Part shown: in pieces, positions 1 to 11,366 of the stretch
Position numbering within the stretch: position 1 is the stretch's first letter
Layout: every line of letters begins with the position of its first letter
Assembly: GCF_002142215.1 (NCBI RefSeq)
Contig: NZ_NAST01000002.1
Span: forward strand, 62,001-126,000
Origin: Gilliamella sp. N-G2
Lineage (GTDB): Bacteria; Pseudomonadota; Gammaproteobacteria; Enterobacterales; Orbaceae
Length of the DNA: 64,000 nt
Reading direction: 5' to 3'
Made by a program: the position numbers and the translations under genes
The notes under the pieces: model-generated
Databases searched by the model: none
What the model saw: the letters and a program-made list of their open reading frames with translations, nothing else
What the model was told of the DNA's origin: nothing

Positions 1-1022
1 TAAGCCCAATGATTGTTGGTAAACAAATGCAATTCTTTGGTGCTCGTGCTAACCTTGCAAAAACTCTTCTATACGCAATCAATGGTGGTGTGGATGAGAA
101 ATTAAAAATGCAAGTTGGTCCTAAAGAAGATCCAATTACTGATGAATATCTTGATTTTGACAAAGTGTTCGCTCGTTTAGATCACTTCATGGATTGGTTA
201 GCAAAACAATACGTGACTGCATTAAATGCTATTCACTATATGCACGACAAATATAGTTATGAAGCTTCATTAATGGCGTTACACGATCGTGATATTATTC
301 GTACTATGGCATGTGGTATTGCAGGTCTTTCTGTTGCAGCTGACTCTTTATCTGCAATTAAATATGCGAAAGTAAAAACTATTCGTGATGAAGACGGTTT
401 AGCAGTTGACTTCGAAATCGAAGGTGAATATCCACAATTCGGTAACAATGATCCACGTGTTGATGATATTGCAGTTGATTTAGTTGAACGTTTCATGAAG
501 AAAATTCAAAAACTTAAAACTTATCGTAATGCAATTCCTACTCAGTCTGTGTTAACTATTACTTCAAACGTAGTATATGGTAAGAAAACAGGTAACACTC
601 CAGACGGACGTCGTGCTGGTGCGCCATTTGGACCAGGTGCTAACCCAATGCACGGACGTGACCAAAAAGGTGCGGTTGCTTCATTAACTTCTGTGGCTAA
701 ATTACCATTTGCTTATGCGAAAGATGGTATTTCATATACTTTTTCAATCGTTCCTAATGCATTAGGTAAAGACGATGACTCACGTAAACGTAACTTAGCT
801 GGCTTAATGGATGGTTACTTCCATCACGAAGCAACAGTTGAAGGTGGTCAACATTTAAATGTTAACGTGTTAAATCGTGAAACATTATTAGATGCGATGG
901 AACACCCAGAAAAATATCCACAATTAACTATTCGTGTTTCTGGATATGCAGTACGTTTCAATTCATTAACTAAAGAGCAACAAAAAGACGTTATCACACG
1001 TACTTTTACTCAATCAATGTAA
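1..1022 (+). CDS. pflB: Formate acetyltransferase (pyruvate formate-lyase), 3' part
   Basis: This is the C-terminal 340 residues of pyruvate formate-lyase, the glycyl-radical enzyme that splits pyruvate and CoA into formate and acetyl-CoA during anaerobic growth in the cytoplasm. The reading frame is open to the left edge. From comparison with the E. coli enzyme as I remember it, the window begins just after the catalytic Cys-Cys pair, so those residues lie upstream. The glycyl-radical motif RVSGYAVRF is present 26-30 residues from the end, and the terminus ITRTFTQSM matches the family. pflA follows, as in E. coli. The gene is intact as far as visible; only the 5' part is missing. Confidence 0.97.
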   Translation, partial: SPMIVGKQMQFFGARANLAKTLLYAINGGVDEKLKMQVGPKEDPITDEYLDFDKVFARLDHFMDWLAKQYVTALNAIHYMHDKYSYEASLMALHDRDIIRTMACGIAGLSVAADSLSAIKYAKVKTIRDEDGLAVDFEIEGEYPQFGNNDPRVDDIAVDLVERFMKKIQKLKTYRNAIPTQSVLTITSNVVYGKKTGNTPDGRRAGAPFGPGANPMHGRDQKGAVASLTSVAKLPFAYAKDGISYTFSIVPNALGKDDDSRKRNLAGLMDGYFHHEATVEGGQHLNVNVLNRETLLDAMEHPEKYPQLTIRVSGYAVRFNSLTKEQQKDVITRTFTQSM

Positions 1023-1045
1023 TTAGTTAATACGTAAACTTAATT

Positions 1046-1077
1046 AAAATAGCGTCCATAAAGGACGCTATTTTTTT
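1046..1077 (+). terminator. Rho-independent terminator after pflB
   Basis: Perfect 12-bp stem (AAAATAGCGTCC / GGACGCTATTTT) with a 5-nt loop, followed by a T run, starting 24 bases after the pflB stop. It implies that pflA is at least partly transcribed on its own. Confidence 0.9.
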
Positions 1078-1235
1078 AGTAAAATTCATCGAATTGTTTG
1101 ATGATATTTAATGGTCTTAATAATTGATTCGGTATAATTAAGTTTGAAACGCTTATTGATATAATTGGTGAAAAAATTATAAGAACTGAGTTAGAATAAA
1201 AAAATAGCAATGTAAGCAATTATTAGAGAATTGTT

Positions 1236-2012
1236 ATGGAACAAAATATAATTATGACAACTAAACAGCCCATTAAAGGCCGTATTCACTCTTTTGAATC
1301 ATTTGGAACTGTCGATGGACCAGGTATTCGCTTTATTGTCTTTTTTCAAGGTTGCTTAATGCGTTGCTTGTATTGCCACAACCGTGATACATGGGATTTA
1401 AAAGCTGGGCGTGAAGTCACTGTTGATGAATTGATGAAAGAAATTATTACTTATAAAAGCTTTATAATGCCTAATGGAGGTGGTGTAACAGCATCTGGAG
1501 GAGAAGCCACCTTACAATCAGAATTTATCACGCAATGGTTTAGAGCTTGTCATGAAGAAGGCATTCATACATGTTTAGATACTAATGGCTATGCAAGGCT
1601 GCTAGATCATACTATTGAAGAGTTAATGGAAGTTACTGATCTTGTCATGTTAGATTTGAAGCAGATAAATGATGAGATACATAAAAAATTAGTTGGAGTT
1701 CCTAATAAACGAGTTCTAGATTTTGCTAAATATCTACAAAAGATTAATAAAAGAACATGGATCCGTTATGTCGTTGTACCTGGTTGGACAGATGATGATA
1801 ATTCAGCACATTTACTTGGTCAGTTTATTCAAGGGATGGAAAATATAGAAAGGGTAGAGTTATTACCATACCATAAACTTGGTGCTTATAAATGGGAAAC
1901 TCTTGGTGACAAATATATGTTGGACGGAGTGGAAGCTCCCCCAAGAGAAACGTTAGATCGAATTCAATCAATTATAGAAAGCTACGGACAATATGTAACA
2001 TTTAGTAAATAA
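1236..2012 (+). CDS. pflA: Pyruvate formate-lyase activating enzyme
   Basis: Radical SAM enzyme that abstracts a hydrogen from the PflB glycine to install the catalytic radical. The CxxxCxxC iron-sulfur motif is visible as CLMRCLYC at about residues 40-47, preceded by the PflA signature [11 protein letters not shown]. The [10 protein letters not shown] stretch and the DTNGY segment also fit the family. At 258 residues it is about a dozen longer than E. coli PflA (246 aa). The extra residues are at the N terminus, and an ATG at 1254 is an alternative start; neither start has a strong ribosome binding site. It lies 213 bases after pflB on the same strand, behind a terminator. Confidence 0.96.
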   Translation: MEQNIIMTTKQPIKGRIHSFESFGTVDGPGIRFIVFFQGCLMRCLYCHNRDTWDLKAGREVTVDELMKEIITYKSFIMPNGGGVTASGGEATLQSEFITQWFRACHEEGIHTCLDTNGYARLLDHTIEELMEVTDLVMLDLKQINDEIHKKLVGVPNKRVLDFAKYLQKINKRTWIRYVVVPGWTDDDNSAHLLGQFIQGMENIERVELLPYHKLGAYKWETLGDKYMLDGVEAPPRETLDRIQSIIESYGQYVTFSK

Positions 2013-2059
2013 AAGCCTTCAATACAAATAAGGTGCTTATAATAGTGCCTTTTAACTTT

Positions 2060-2965
2060 CTATTTTAATCTATTTCGTCTTATCGCGCGTAGTAGATATA
2101 GAGTACCTTCAAGCGCTAGGACACAAACGGATAACCAAATCAGTCCGTATGACACAATATGTTCACTAGATACTGATTCATGCAAAAATAGTACTGAAAC
2201 AAGGGTAAGTAAGACTGGTTCTACGTAGCCTAGTAGTCCAAATAATCCGAGTGGTAATAGTCGTCTGGCAACGAAATACATGGCAAAAGCGATAGCAGTA
2301 ATAATACCTAGCATTGGAATAAAAATATGAAAGTGTGATAGATCACTAATAATGCGATTGAAGGGATAATTTAGAATAAAATAAATAAGGCATCCAAGAA
2401 ATATAAAAAAGAAATCTGAAAAGGTTCCAGAAATCCCCTCTATTTGTAGTTTACGGCGTGTCATAAAGTAGATAGGGTAGCCTAAGGCAATAACCGCGGT
2501 TTCCCACGAGAATGCACCAGTAATGTAGATTTCTAGAATGACACCAATGCCGGCGAGAACAACCGCAATTTTTTGAAAAATACTGAGTCTTTCTTTATAG
2601 AAAATTTGGCCAAAAACGACCATACTTAATGGCAATAAAAAGTAGCCTAGCGAAGCAGATAATCCGTGGCCATTTATTGGCGCCCAAATAAAGATCAACA
2701 TCTGGATAGTAAGTAAAAATGAAGAAAACAACAATCCCACTAAAAGGAATGGTTGATTTTTAATTCGTATAAATAAGACTGATATTGATGACCACTGCTT
2801 TTCAATAAAAATTAATACCACTATAGCGGGAAAAGATGTTAATAACCGCCAACAAAAAATGTCGACGACTGATAAAGGTTGTAATAATACCGGGTAATAA
2901 TAAAGCAACCCAAAAAGACATGATGCCAGTATTGATAGTGCAACACCTTTTATCATCTTATTCAC
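2060..2965 (-). CDS. RarD-type EamA family transporter
   Basis: Integral inner-membrane protein of 301 residues with about ten hydrophobic segments in two EamA halves, the drug/metabolite transporter arrangement. It resembles E. coli RarD in details such as the central SASLGYFLLPL segment (RarD has EASLGYFINPL) and the C-terminal LGYVEPVLLTLVSVLFLHE block. RarD proteins were named for chloramphenicol sensitivity; their substrate is not established, so I infer only export of a small metabolite. It is convergent with pflA and ends 47 bases from it. A basic C-terminal tail (RAIRRNRLK) is likely cytoplasmic. Confidence 0.8.
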   Translation of the reverse strand: MNKMIKGVALSILASCLFGLLYYYPVLLQPLSVVDIFCWRLLTSFPAIVVLIFIEKQWSSISVLFIRIKNQPFLLVGLLFSSFLLTIQMLIFIWAPINGHGLSASLGYFLLPLSMVVFGQIFYKERLSIFQKIAVVLAGIGVILEIYITGAFSWETAVIALGYPIYFMTRRKLQIEGISGTFSDFFFIFLGCLIYFILNYPFNRIISDLSHFHIFIPMLGIITAIAFAMYFVARRLLPLGLFGLLGYVEPVLLTLVSVLFLHESVSSEHIVSYGLIWLSVCVLALEGTLYLLRAIRRNRLK

Positions 2966-3025
2966 CTAGATTAATAAAAAAATAGCGCTAATTGATAGCG
3001 CTATTACGAATATAAGAAATTCATG

Positions 3026-4357
<1,332 letters not shown>

Positions 4358-4453
4358 TTATTATAGTTAACCAAATATAGAAATAAAAAATAAATAACAC
4401 TTATGAAATTTGTGAACTTAGTATACTAGAATTATATCGGGATTCAACCGAAA

Positions 4454-4530
4454 TGGCGCACCCGAAGGGATTCGAACCCCTGACCGCTCGGTTCGAAGCC
4501 GAGTGCTCTATCCAGCTGAGCTACGGATGC
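4454..4530 (-). tRNA. tRNA-Arg (anticodon UCG)
   Basis: 77-nt cloverleaf ending in encoded CCA. The anticodon arm is CTCGG-CTTCGAA-CCGAG, giving anticodon UCG, which reads CGA and CGG codons. The T-arm GGTTCGAATCC and D-arm match the two neighbouring Arg genes. The anticodon stem differs from them by compensated pairs, so the molecule looks functional. The corresponding E. coli cluster (argVYZQ) holds only ACG copies. Confidence 0.93.
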
Positions 4531-4549
4531 TTGTAAGTTCGTAAAAAAA

Positions 4550-4626
4550 TGGTGCATCCGAAGGGATTCGAACCCCTGACCGCCCGGTTCGTAGCCGGGT
4601 ACTCTATCCAGCTGAGCTACGGATGC
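4550..4626 (-). tRNA. tRNA-Arg (anticodon ACG), copy 1
   Basis: 77-nt cloverleaf with encoded CCA. Anticodon arm CCCGG-CTACGAA-CCGGG gives ACG, expected to be edited to ICG by TadA. It appears identical in sequence to the copy at 4644-4720. Spacers of about 17-20 bases separate the four genes, consistent with one polycistronic precursor. Confidence 0.97.
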
Positions 4627-4643
4627 GTATTAGATTTTTAAAA

Positions 4644-4720
4644 TGGTGCATCCGAAGGGATTCGAACCCCTGACCGCCCGGTTCGTAGCCGGGTACTCTA
4701 TCCAGCTGAGCTACGGATGC
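4644..4720 (-). tRNA. tRNA-Arg (anticodon ACG), copy 2
   Basis: Second copy of the ACG arginine tRNA, 77 nt with encoded CCA. It is the first Arg gene after tRNA-Ser in the direction of transcription. The serV-argVYZQ order downstream of csrA is the same as in E. coli. Confidence 0.97.
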
Positions 4721-4738
4721 ATATTTTAATTTTTAAAA

Positions 4739-4831
4739 TGGCGGTGAGAGAGGGATTCGAACCCTCGATGCAGCTTTTGACCGCATACTCCCTTAGCAGG
4801 GGAGCGCCTTCAGCCTCTCGGCCATCTCACC
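4739..4831 (-). tRNA. tRNA-Ser (anticodon GCU)
   Basis: 93-nt class II tRNA with the long serine variable arm (TATGCGGTC...AGCTGCA region) and encoded CCA. Anticodon arm CTCCC-CTGCTAA-GGGAG gives GCU, reading AGU/AGC. First gene of the tRNA operon, about 50 bases below the predicted promoter. Confidence 0.97.
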
Positions 4832-4880
4832 AAAACATTATGACTCTGTTTGAACAACAAAATCATAATGTGTGGCGCAC

Positions 4881-4908
4881 ATATTACGTTCTACAAAAAA
4901 TAAGTCAA
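4881..4908 (-). promoter_or_regulatory. Likely promoter of the tRNA-Ser/Arg operon
   Basis: On the minus strand TTGACT (4908-4903), a 16-bp spacer and TAATAT (4886-4881), followed at once by the GC-rich discriminator GTGCGCC. Such a discriminator is typical of stringently controlled stable-RNA promoters. It sits between csrA and tRNA-Ser and points at the tRNA array. No transcript data support it. Confidence 0.6.
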
Positions 4909-4954
4909 ACATTTTTTTGCGAACACGTGCTGGTTGTTTATTTAGTGCCCAATA

Positions 4955-5155
4955 TTACTCTTTGGGTAGAACTAATTCATCAACTTTGTCTTGTGATTGA
5001 TGAATTCTATTGTAGATTTCTTCTCTATGAATAGAAACTTCTTTAGGTGCGTTAATACCGACTCTGACCTGATTACCTTTCACGCCCAATACGGTAATAA
5101 CAACATCGTCACCAATGATAAGTGTTTCACCTACTCTCCTAGTTAAAATTAACAT
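4955..5155 (-). CDS. csrA: Carbon storage regulator CsrA
   Basis: 66-residue RNA-binding dimer that blocks translation by binding GGA motifs in mRNA leaders. The conserved N terminus [12 protein letters not shown], the central [19 protein letters not shown] and the HREEIY segment carrying the key C-terminal RNA-binding residues are all present. It is a few residues longer than E. coli CsrA (61 aa), only at the variable tail. It lies between alaS and the tRNA-Ser/Arg array exactly as in E. coli. In related bacteria CsrA controls central carbon flux and motility. Confidence 0.97.
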   Translation of the reverse strand: MLILTRRVGETLIIGDDVVITVLGVKGNQVRVGINAPKEVSIHREEIYNRIHQSQDKVDELVLPKE

Positions 5156-5296
5156 TAGATCTCCTAATATCAGTTAAGTATATATCCAAACAATTTTAAG
5201 ATATAGCTTCGTCAGCCTCCCATCAAATAAGACAGAAAGACGGAATTTTACAGAAATACACTAATGCCTAATTAACAAAAATTGGAGTATTTCTGG

Positions 5297-7930
5297 CTAA
5301 CTTGCTTGTAATTTATTACTGATTTCCTTTTTTACAGAAGATAACGCTTCTGGTAACGCCGAAAGATCCATTCCACCTGCTTGAGCGAAATCAGGCCGCC
5401 CACCGCCTTTACCACCTACTTTTGATGCTAATTGAGATACTAATTCGCCAGCTTTAACAATGTTTAATAAATCATTGCTTACACCAGCTGCTAAATTAAT
5501 TTTGCCATCATTGACAGCAGCCAAAATAATTACACAACTTTTTAATTGATTTTTCAGATCATCAATCATTGTACGTAACATTTTGGCTTCGACGTTATCG
5601 ATTTTAGCAATTAGTAAGTTTTTATTATTAATTTTTTCACATTGATTAAGCAATTGCTCACTTTGTTGGCTAGCTTGTTCGGTTTTCAAGCGTTCAATTG
5701 CTTTCTCTAATGTTTTGGTTTGATCAAGTAGCTGTTCAATTCTTGATAAAACAGCTGATTTATCACTTTTAACCATGAATCCAATTTGGTTTAATAAATT
5801 GGATTCATGGTGGATATATTCCATCGCATTTTGACCTGATGTAGCTTCAATACGACGTACTCCTGATGCAATACTTGACTCAGAAATAATTTTAAATAAA
5901 CCTATATCTCCAGTTCTATCAACATGGGTACCACCACAAAGCTCAATAGAGAAATCACCCATGGTTAATACTCTAACGATATCTTCGTATTTTTCACCAA
6001 ATAGTGCCATGGCACCTCTATTTTTAGCCTCATCAATAGGCATTAATTCTATGTCTACCGGTAAGTTTCGTCGAATTTGCTGATTAACTAAATTTTCTAT
6101 TTCGACAATTTGTTCTGGTGTTATGGCTTGATTATGTGAAAAGTCAAACCGAAGATAACTATCGTTAACTAAAGAACCTTTTTGATGTACATGGTTTCCT
6201 AAAATAGTTTGTAAAGCTGCTTGTAATAGATGTGTTGCTGAATGATTACGACGAATACGTTCGCGTATTTCTACATCAATTGCAGCGATTACTACATCTC
6301 CAACTTTTAATGCACCTTTGGTAGTTTTACCTATGTGACCAATACTTTTGCCGTATTTTTGGCTGTCAGTGACGTCAAATACTAAATCAGCAGAAGTTAG
6401 AACACCTTTATCACCAACTTGGCCACCAGACTCACCATAAAATGGCGTTTTATCTAGAATAACAACAGCTTCGTCACCCGCATTGATCGCCTCTACTTTA
6501 TTGCCATTTTGGAAAATAGCAATTACTTTTCCTGAGGCTTCATTAGATTGATAACCTAAAAATTCAGTTTTATCATCAAGTTTAATCATATTGCTATAAT
6601 CAACACTAAATGAACTGGATTCACGAGCTCGTTTTCGTTGTTCTTCCATGCATTGATTAAAACCATTTTCATCAATAGTGATATTCTTCTCACGGCAGAC
6701 ATCAGCGGTTAAATCTAATGGAAAGCCATAAGTATCATAAAGTTTAAACGCAATATCACCTGGTAATACGTTGTCAGTAATTCTACTTAACTCTTGATCA
6801 AGTAGAAATAGACCTCGTTCCAATGTTTTTAAGAACTGCTCTTCTTCAATCTTAAGCGTATCTTCAACTAATTTTTGGTTATTTGCTAATTCATTAGCGG
6901 CACTTCCCATTACTTCAATTAATGGTTTAACCAATTTATAGAAGAAAATATCTTTAGCTCCTAACATATGTCCATGACGCACTGCGCGACGAATAATGCG
7001 ACGTAATACATAACCACGTCCTTCGTTTGAAGGTAAAACTCCGTCAGCAACTAAAAAAGCACAAGAACGAATATGGTCAGCAATAACTCTTAATGATTTA
7101 CTTTCTAAATCTTTGGTTTGAATGATTTGAGCTGCATCTTTTATTAGTTTCTTAAACAGGTCAATATCATAGTTAGAATTGACGTGTTGTAAAACAGCCG
7201 CTATTCGTTCAAGCCCCATACCAGTATCAACTGATGGTTTAGGTAAAGGTTCCATTGTGCCATCAGGTAGGCGATTAAATTGCATAAAGACGAGGTTCCA
7301 AATTTCAATAAATCGATCCCCATCTTCCTGGGCACTTCCCGGAGGTCCGCCCCAAATATGATCACCATGGTCATAAAAAATTTCTGTGCAAGGTCCACAA
7401 GGCCCAGTGTCACCCATTTGCCAGAAATTATCAGAGGCATATGGGGCCCCTTTATTATCACCTATGCGGATAATACGTTCTTTCGGAATACCAACTTCAT
7501 TTTCCCAAATCGCGAAAGCTTCATCGTCTGTTGCATAAACAGTAACCGTTAATCGATCTTTAGGAAGATTAAACCATTTTTCACTGGTTAATAGTTCCCA
7601 AGCAAAATGAATCGCATCACGTTTAAAATAGTCGCCAAAACTGAAATTACCTAACATTTCGAAAAAGGTATGATGCCGAGCAGTATAACCTACATTGTCA
7701 AGGTCATTGTGTTTTCCCCCAGCTCTTACACAACGTTGAGATGTTGTTGCTCTGGTATAAGATCGTTTATCAATACCAAGAAACACATCTTTAAACTGAT
7801 TCATCCCCGCATTTGTAAATAAAAGTGTTGGATCATTGTGTGGAACAAGGGAACTACTGGCAACGATTTCGTGTCCTTTGCTATGGAAAAATTCAAGAAA
7901 ACTTTGACGAATTTCTGCAGTGCTTTTCAT
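5297..7930 (-). CDS. alaS: Alanyl-tRNA synthetase
   Basis: Class II synthetase of 877 residues (E. coli 876). Domains in order: catalytic core (residues 1-~250, with [18 protein letters not shown] and the [19 protein letters not shown] motif), tRNA recognition helices, editing domain with zinc ligands HSATH (~565) and CGGTH (~665), and the C-terminal C-Ala/oligomerization region ending [11 protein letters not shown]. It edits mischarged Ser and Gly. Upstream is recX, downstream csrA, the standard enterobacterial order. An intact housekeeping gene. Confidence 0.97.
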   Translation of the reverse strand: MKSTAEIRQSFLEFFHSKGHEIVASSSLVPHNDPTLLFTNAGMNQFKDVFLGIDKRSYTRATTSQRCVRAGGKHNDLDNVGYTARHHTFFEMLGNFSFGDYFKRDAIHFAWELLTSEKWFNLPKDRLTVTVYATDDEAFAIWENEVGIPKERIIRIGDNKGAPYASDNFWQMGDTGPCGPCTEIFYDHGDHIWGGPPGSAQEDGDRFIEIWNLVFMQFNRLPDGTMEPLPKPSVDTGMGLERIAAVLQHVNSNYDIDLFKKLIKDAAQIIQTKDLESKSLRVIADHIRSCAFLVADGVLPSNEGRGYVLRRIIRRAVRHGHMLGAKDIFFYKLVKPLIEVMGSAANELANNQKLVEDTLKIEEEQFLKTLERGLFLLDQELSRITDNVLPGDIAFKLYDTYGFPLDLTADVCREKNITIDENGFNQCMEEQRKRARESSSFSVDYSNMIKLDDKTEFLGYQSNEASGKVIAIFQNGNKVEAINAGDEAVVILDKTPFYGESGGQVGDKGVLTSADLVFDVTDSQKYGKSIGHIGKTTKGALKVGDVVIAAIDVEIRERIRRNHSATHLLQAALQTILGNHVHQKGSLVNDSYLRFDFSHNQAITPEQIVEIENLVNQQIRRNLPVDIELMPIDEAKNRGAMALFGEKYEDIVRVLTMGDFSIELCGGTHVDRTGDIGLFKIISESSIASGVRRIEATSGQNAMEYIHHESNLLNQIGFMVKSDKSAVLSRIEQLLDQTKTLEKAIERLKTEQASQQSEQLLNQCEKINNKNLLIAKIDNVEAKMLRTMIDDLKNQLKSCVIILAAVNDGKINLAAGVSNDLLNIVKAGELVSQLASKVGGKGGGRPDFAQAGGMDLSALPEALSSVKKEISNKLQAS

Positions 7931-8124
7931 TTATACTTCCATATTAAACGATAAATTTATAGACATAGTAATATACCCGTTACAACTTAAGTTGAAAAGT
8001 AAATATTCTTTATACAACGGTTTATCTAATTACTATTAAGTAATAAAGGAATAAATTTAAAAGATCTAGAGAGCTTTTTACATAATGGGTAATTTCTGAG
8101 TGATATTGTAGGGACTATAATTAT

Positions 8125-8640
8125 TTAAGTCAATAAAGCATACACAGTTTTTACATCAAATTGTGTAAATCCTCTAGCAGTTAAAAATTGCATCACTTTT
8201 TGTTTTTGATAATTATTATTTAATTCAATAACTTTGAATTTTTTTAATAATTGTCGATATGCAATTTCAGACCAATTAATATCAGCTGCATGTAATAGCT
8301 CTTGACTAAGATCAGATGATAAACCTCGTTGCTTTAGTTCTAAACCAATTTTATATTTCCCATAACCTTTATTAGCACGTATAGCAATATATTTTTCAAT
8401 ATATTGTTTATCATCCATCCAACGTTGATTAGTACAATAGGCAATTACATCTGCTATTTCTGTTTTTAATTGGCTTAATCGTTCTGGAAAATCATCTTCT
8501 GAACAGATTATTTTTTTGCTGAAAAACAAAGTTAGTTTTCTGATAAGCTCACATGATGAATGATCACGCTGTGCAAGTAATTGCACAGCTTTATTTAAAA
8601 TTAATTTATTTAGTTTTTTTCCATTACTCAAAGCTTTCAT
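8125..8640 (-). CDS. recX: RecA-modulating protein RecX
   Basis: 171-residue regulatory protein that caps RecA filaments and inhibits recombinase activity. The order directly after recA and the small basic helical composition fit RecX (E. coli 166 aa). Recognisable are [19 protein letters not shown] near the N terminus and the C-terminal [18 protein letters not shown] segment. The chosen ATG at 8640 overlaps the 3' end of recA by 17 bases, which suggests translational coupling. A longer in-frame start further inside recA is unlikely. It is probably co-transcribed with recA and SOS induced. Confidence 0.9.
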   Translation of the reverse strand: MKALSNGKKLNKLILNKAVQLLAQRDHSSCELIRKLTLFFSKKIICSEDDFPERLSQLKTEIADVIAYCTNQRWMDDKQYIEKYIAIRANKGYGKYKIGLELKQRGLSSDLSQELLHAADINWSEIAYRQLLKKFKVIELNNNYQKQKVMQFLTARGFTQFDVKTVYALLT

Positions 8641-9670
8641 CGTCTGCCGAAACCTCTTCATCATCAGCAGCAAAAATAGTAGGACTATTTAATAATAACT
8701 CACGTAATTTAGTTTCAAGTTCTTTTGCAATTTCAGGATGCTCTTGCAAAAACTTTATTGAATTTGCTTTACCTTGACCTATTTTTTCACCATTGTAGCT
8801 ATACCATGCTCCTGCTTTATCGACTAATTTATTTTTAACACCTAAATCGATCAATTCGCCTTCTTTAGAAATACCACATCCATAAAGAATCTGGAATTCA
8901 GCTTGTCTAAATGGCGCGGCTACTTTATTTTTAACAACTTTTACACGTGTATCACTACCAATAACATCTTCGCCTTCTTTTACTGCTCCAATCCGGCGAA
9001 TATCTAAACGAACAGATGCATAGAATTTTAAGGCATTACCGCCGGTTGTTGTTTCTGGGTTACCAAACATTACACCAATTTTCATACGAATCTGGTTAAT
9101 GAAAACAACAAGGCAATTTGCATTTTTGATATTAGCGGTTAATTTACGTAATGCTTGAGACATTAAACGCGCTTGTAATCCCATGTGCGAATCACCCATT
9201 TCACCTTCAATTTCTGCTTTTGGCGTTAATGCTGCAACTGAATCGACAATAATCACATCAACTGCACCTGAACGAACCAATGCATCACAAATTTCAAGCG
9301 CTTGTTCACCAGTATCAGGTTGAGACACTAATAAATCATCTACTTGAACACCTAACTTAGCTGCATAGATTGGATCTAAAGCATGTTCAGCATCGATAAA
9401 TGCACAGGTTTTACCTTCTTTTTGGGCTTGTGCAATAACTGATAATGTTAATGTTGTTTTACCTGATGACTCTGGTCCAAAGATTTCAACAATTCTTCCC
9501 ATTGGTAAGCCACCGATACCTAATGCAATATCTAACCCTAAAGAACCTGTTGAAACTGCATCCACATCAAGCGTTTGGGTATCGCCTAAACGCATTATTG
9601 AACCTTTACCAAATTGTTTTTCAATTTGGCTTAATGCTGCAGAAAGTGCACGTTGTTTGTTTTCATTCAT
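8624..9670 (-). CDS. recA: Recombinase RecA
   Basis: 348-residue DNA-dependent ATPase for strand exchange and LexA co-protease activity. Visible: N-terminal helix [12 protein letters not shown], Walker [10 protein letters not shown], the DNA-binding loops around [16 protein letters not shown] and the [31 protein letters not shown] block, and an acidic C-terminal tail ([13 protein letters not shown]), all typical. Start chosen at MNENKQ, which aligns with the family; a TTG five codons earlier is ignored. The promoter region carries a perfect LexA box. Confidence 0.98.
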   Translation of the reverse strand: MNENKQRALSAALSQIEKQFGKGSIMRLGDTQTLDVDAVSTGSLGLDIALGIGGLPMGRIVEIFGPESSGKTTLTLSVIAQAQKEGKTCAFIDAEHALDPIYAAKLGVQVDDLLVSQPDTGEQALEICDALVRSGAVDVIIVDSVAALTPKAEIEGEMGDSHMGLQARLMSQALRKLTANIKNANCLVVFINQIRMKIGVMFGNPETTTGGNALKFYASVRLDIRRIGAVKEGEDVIGSDTRVKVVKNKVAAPFRQAEFQILYGCGISKEGELIDLGVKNKLVDKAGAWYSYNGEKIGQGKANSIKFLQEHPEIAKELETKLRELLLNSPTIFAADDEEVSADDESFE

Positions 9671-9709
9671 ATAATTAAATTCCAATAAGTAAGAATATGA
9701 GATACATTA

Positions 9710-9729
9710 TACTGTATTGTTATACAGTA
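9710..9729. promoter_or_regulatory. LexA (SOS) box of recA
   Basis: TACTGTATTGTTATACAGTA matches CTGT-N8-ACAG, with palindromic arms TACTGTAT and ATACAGTA around a TGTT core. It lies 40 bases before the recA start and predicts SOS induction of recA-recX. Confidence 0.93.
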
Positions 9730-10103
9730 TCAAGTTTTTTTTATAAACAATATTAAATTTATTAATTATGTGAAATTATTCACAAATTTTATTAATATTT
9801 ATTAATAAATCATCTCCCTAAAGAAATTAAAAATTACCATAGTAGTTATTTAGAATAACAATCTTGATATCGTCATTTAGAAAATTGTAATAATTAAATT
9901 ATGCTAATTTAATTAGGTTATACTTTCATAAAAAAGAAGCATTTGGTATGATTATTACTAAAAAACTTTTGGCCCTTATTGATGTATTAAATTAATTACC
10001 TCATAACATAATCGTTTAAAAAATATTGGCAATTTTTTATACCTAAACGTTATGCTAATCAAAAACATCTTTACAAATTAATACAACTATCAAATAAAGG
10101 AAA
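9730..10103. other. Divergent recA/pqiA intergenic region
   Basis: About 370 very AT-rich bases between divergent recA and pqiA. Apart from the LexA box at its edge and the ribosome binding site AAAGGA just before pqiA, I see no gene, hairpin with a T run or clear repeat. It must hold the pqiA promoter, which I cannot place. Confidence 0.5.
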
Positions 10104-11351
10104 ATGATGACTGTTGATAATCAAGATTATGTATTGTGTTCCCATTGTGATTTGGTTATCGAATTAACAGATGTTGCAGTTGGCCATAAAGCAACTTGTC
10201 CTCGCTGTAGTACGACATTGTTTAAAAATCAGAACAATATGAAGTTTCGTGCGGCAATGTATGCATTTTGTTCATTAATTATGCTTATTGTTGCTTGTGG
10301 TTTTATATTTATTGATATTAATTTAGTTGGTAATATTAATGGTGTAAGTGTTTTGGATATACCTAAAACACTTTTTTTTGATAAATATAGCTATATTTCC
10401 GCACTGTTTGTTCTATTTGTGCTCGTTTTTCCATTACTCAATTTATCTATTATTGTATTGCTTTGCTCCAAAATAAAACTGACTAAATATCGAAAAAGAG
10501 ATCTACTGATTGTTTATGAAAAAATCCAACATTGGTGTATGCCCGAAATATTTTTAACTGGAATTTTAGTTAGCTTTGTTAAACTAATGAGTTATGGCAG
10601 TATTGGTGTCACAGGTACGTTTTGGGCATTTTGTCTGTTTGTATTCTTTTATATTAAAGCATTAGTAATATTTACACCAGGAAAAATATGGAATGAAATC
10701 CACCGTAATAATTTTACCTTAAAACCGTTACAAGTGGGTAAAACAGGAATTTATCAAAATATAAAATTGTGTAATTGTTGTCATGCAATGGTTCCTACTG
10801 AGTATGCTAAATGCCCAAGATGTAAACAAAAAAGCCAACTTAGAGGAAGGGATAAAATACAGTGGACGATTGCACTATTAGTCACTTCACTGATTATTTA
10901 TATACCCGCTAATTTATTTGGCATCATGATTACTGAAGTATTTGGGTCACCTTCAAGTTCGACGATTATGGATGGCGTTATTTATATGTGGCAAGCTGGT
11001 GATGTACCGGTAGCGTTAATTATTTTTGCTGCTAGCGTGGTTATCCCCATTTTAAAAATTATTTCACTTAGTTTGCTCTGTTATTTTGCTTTGGCAGTTA
11101 AGCATAAGAAAAAACGTAATTGTCTAAAAATGAAGAAATTATATAATGCTGTTGAATTTATTGGTAAATGGTCAATGATTGATATCTTTGTGGTTTCGGT
11201 CGTGTGTTCTTTAGTAAGAAATCAACAGATGATGGGCGTATATCCTGATATAGGGGTAAGTTTTTTTGCTACTGTTGTTATCATTACAATGATTGCATCC
11301 CAAAAATTTGATCCACGTTTGCTATGGGATCGAATACCAACTAGAAAATAA
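10104..11351 (+). CDS. pqiA: Intermembrane transport protein PqiA
   Basis: 415-residue inner-membrane protein (E. coli about 417) made of two repeated PqiA domains. Each domain starts with a zinc-ribbon-like cysteine cluster (CSHCD...CPRC at residues 12-34, and CNCCHAMVP...CPRC near residue 225-245) followed by about four membrane helices. PqiA works with the MCE protein PqiB and lipoprotein PqiC in lipid traffic between the membranes; in E. coli the operon is SoxS-inducible by paraquat. A good AAAGGA ribosome binding site precedes two adjacent ATGs; the first is annotated. pqiB follows 15 bases later. Confidence 0.93.
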   Translation: MMTVDNQDYVLCSHCDLVIELTDVAVGHKATCPRCSTTLFKNQNNMKFRAAMYAFCSLIMLIVACGFIFIDINLVGNINGVSVLDIPKTLFFDKYSYISALFVLFVLVFPLLNLSIIVLLCSKIKLTKYRKRDLLIVYEKIQHWCMPEIFLTGILVSFVKLMSYGSIGVTGTFWAFCLFVFFYIKALVIFTPGKIWNEIHRNNFTLKPLQVGKTGIYQNIKLCNCCHAMVPTEYAKCPRCKQKSQLRGRDKIQWTIALLVTSLIIYIPANLFGIMITEVFGSPSSSTIMDGVIYMWQAGDVPVALIIFAASVVIPILKIISLSLLCYFALAVKHKKKRNCLKMKKLYNAVEFIGKWSMIDIFVVSVVCSLVRNQQMMGVYPDIGVSFFATVVIITMIASQKFDPRLLWDRIPTRK

Positions 11352-11366
11352 AATAATAGGAATAAT

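Noticed and set aside
4717-5034. 105-codon plus-strand frame crossing tRNA-Ser and csrA
   Set aside because: Runs through a tRNA gene and antisense to csrA.
8641-8673. Longer N terminus for RecX
   Set aside because: Would overlap recA further and exceed the usual family length; ATG at 8640 fits.
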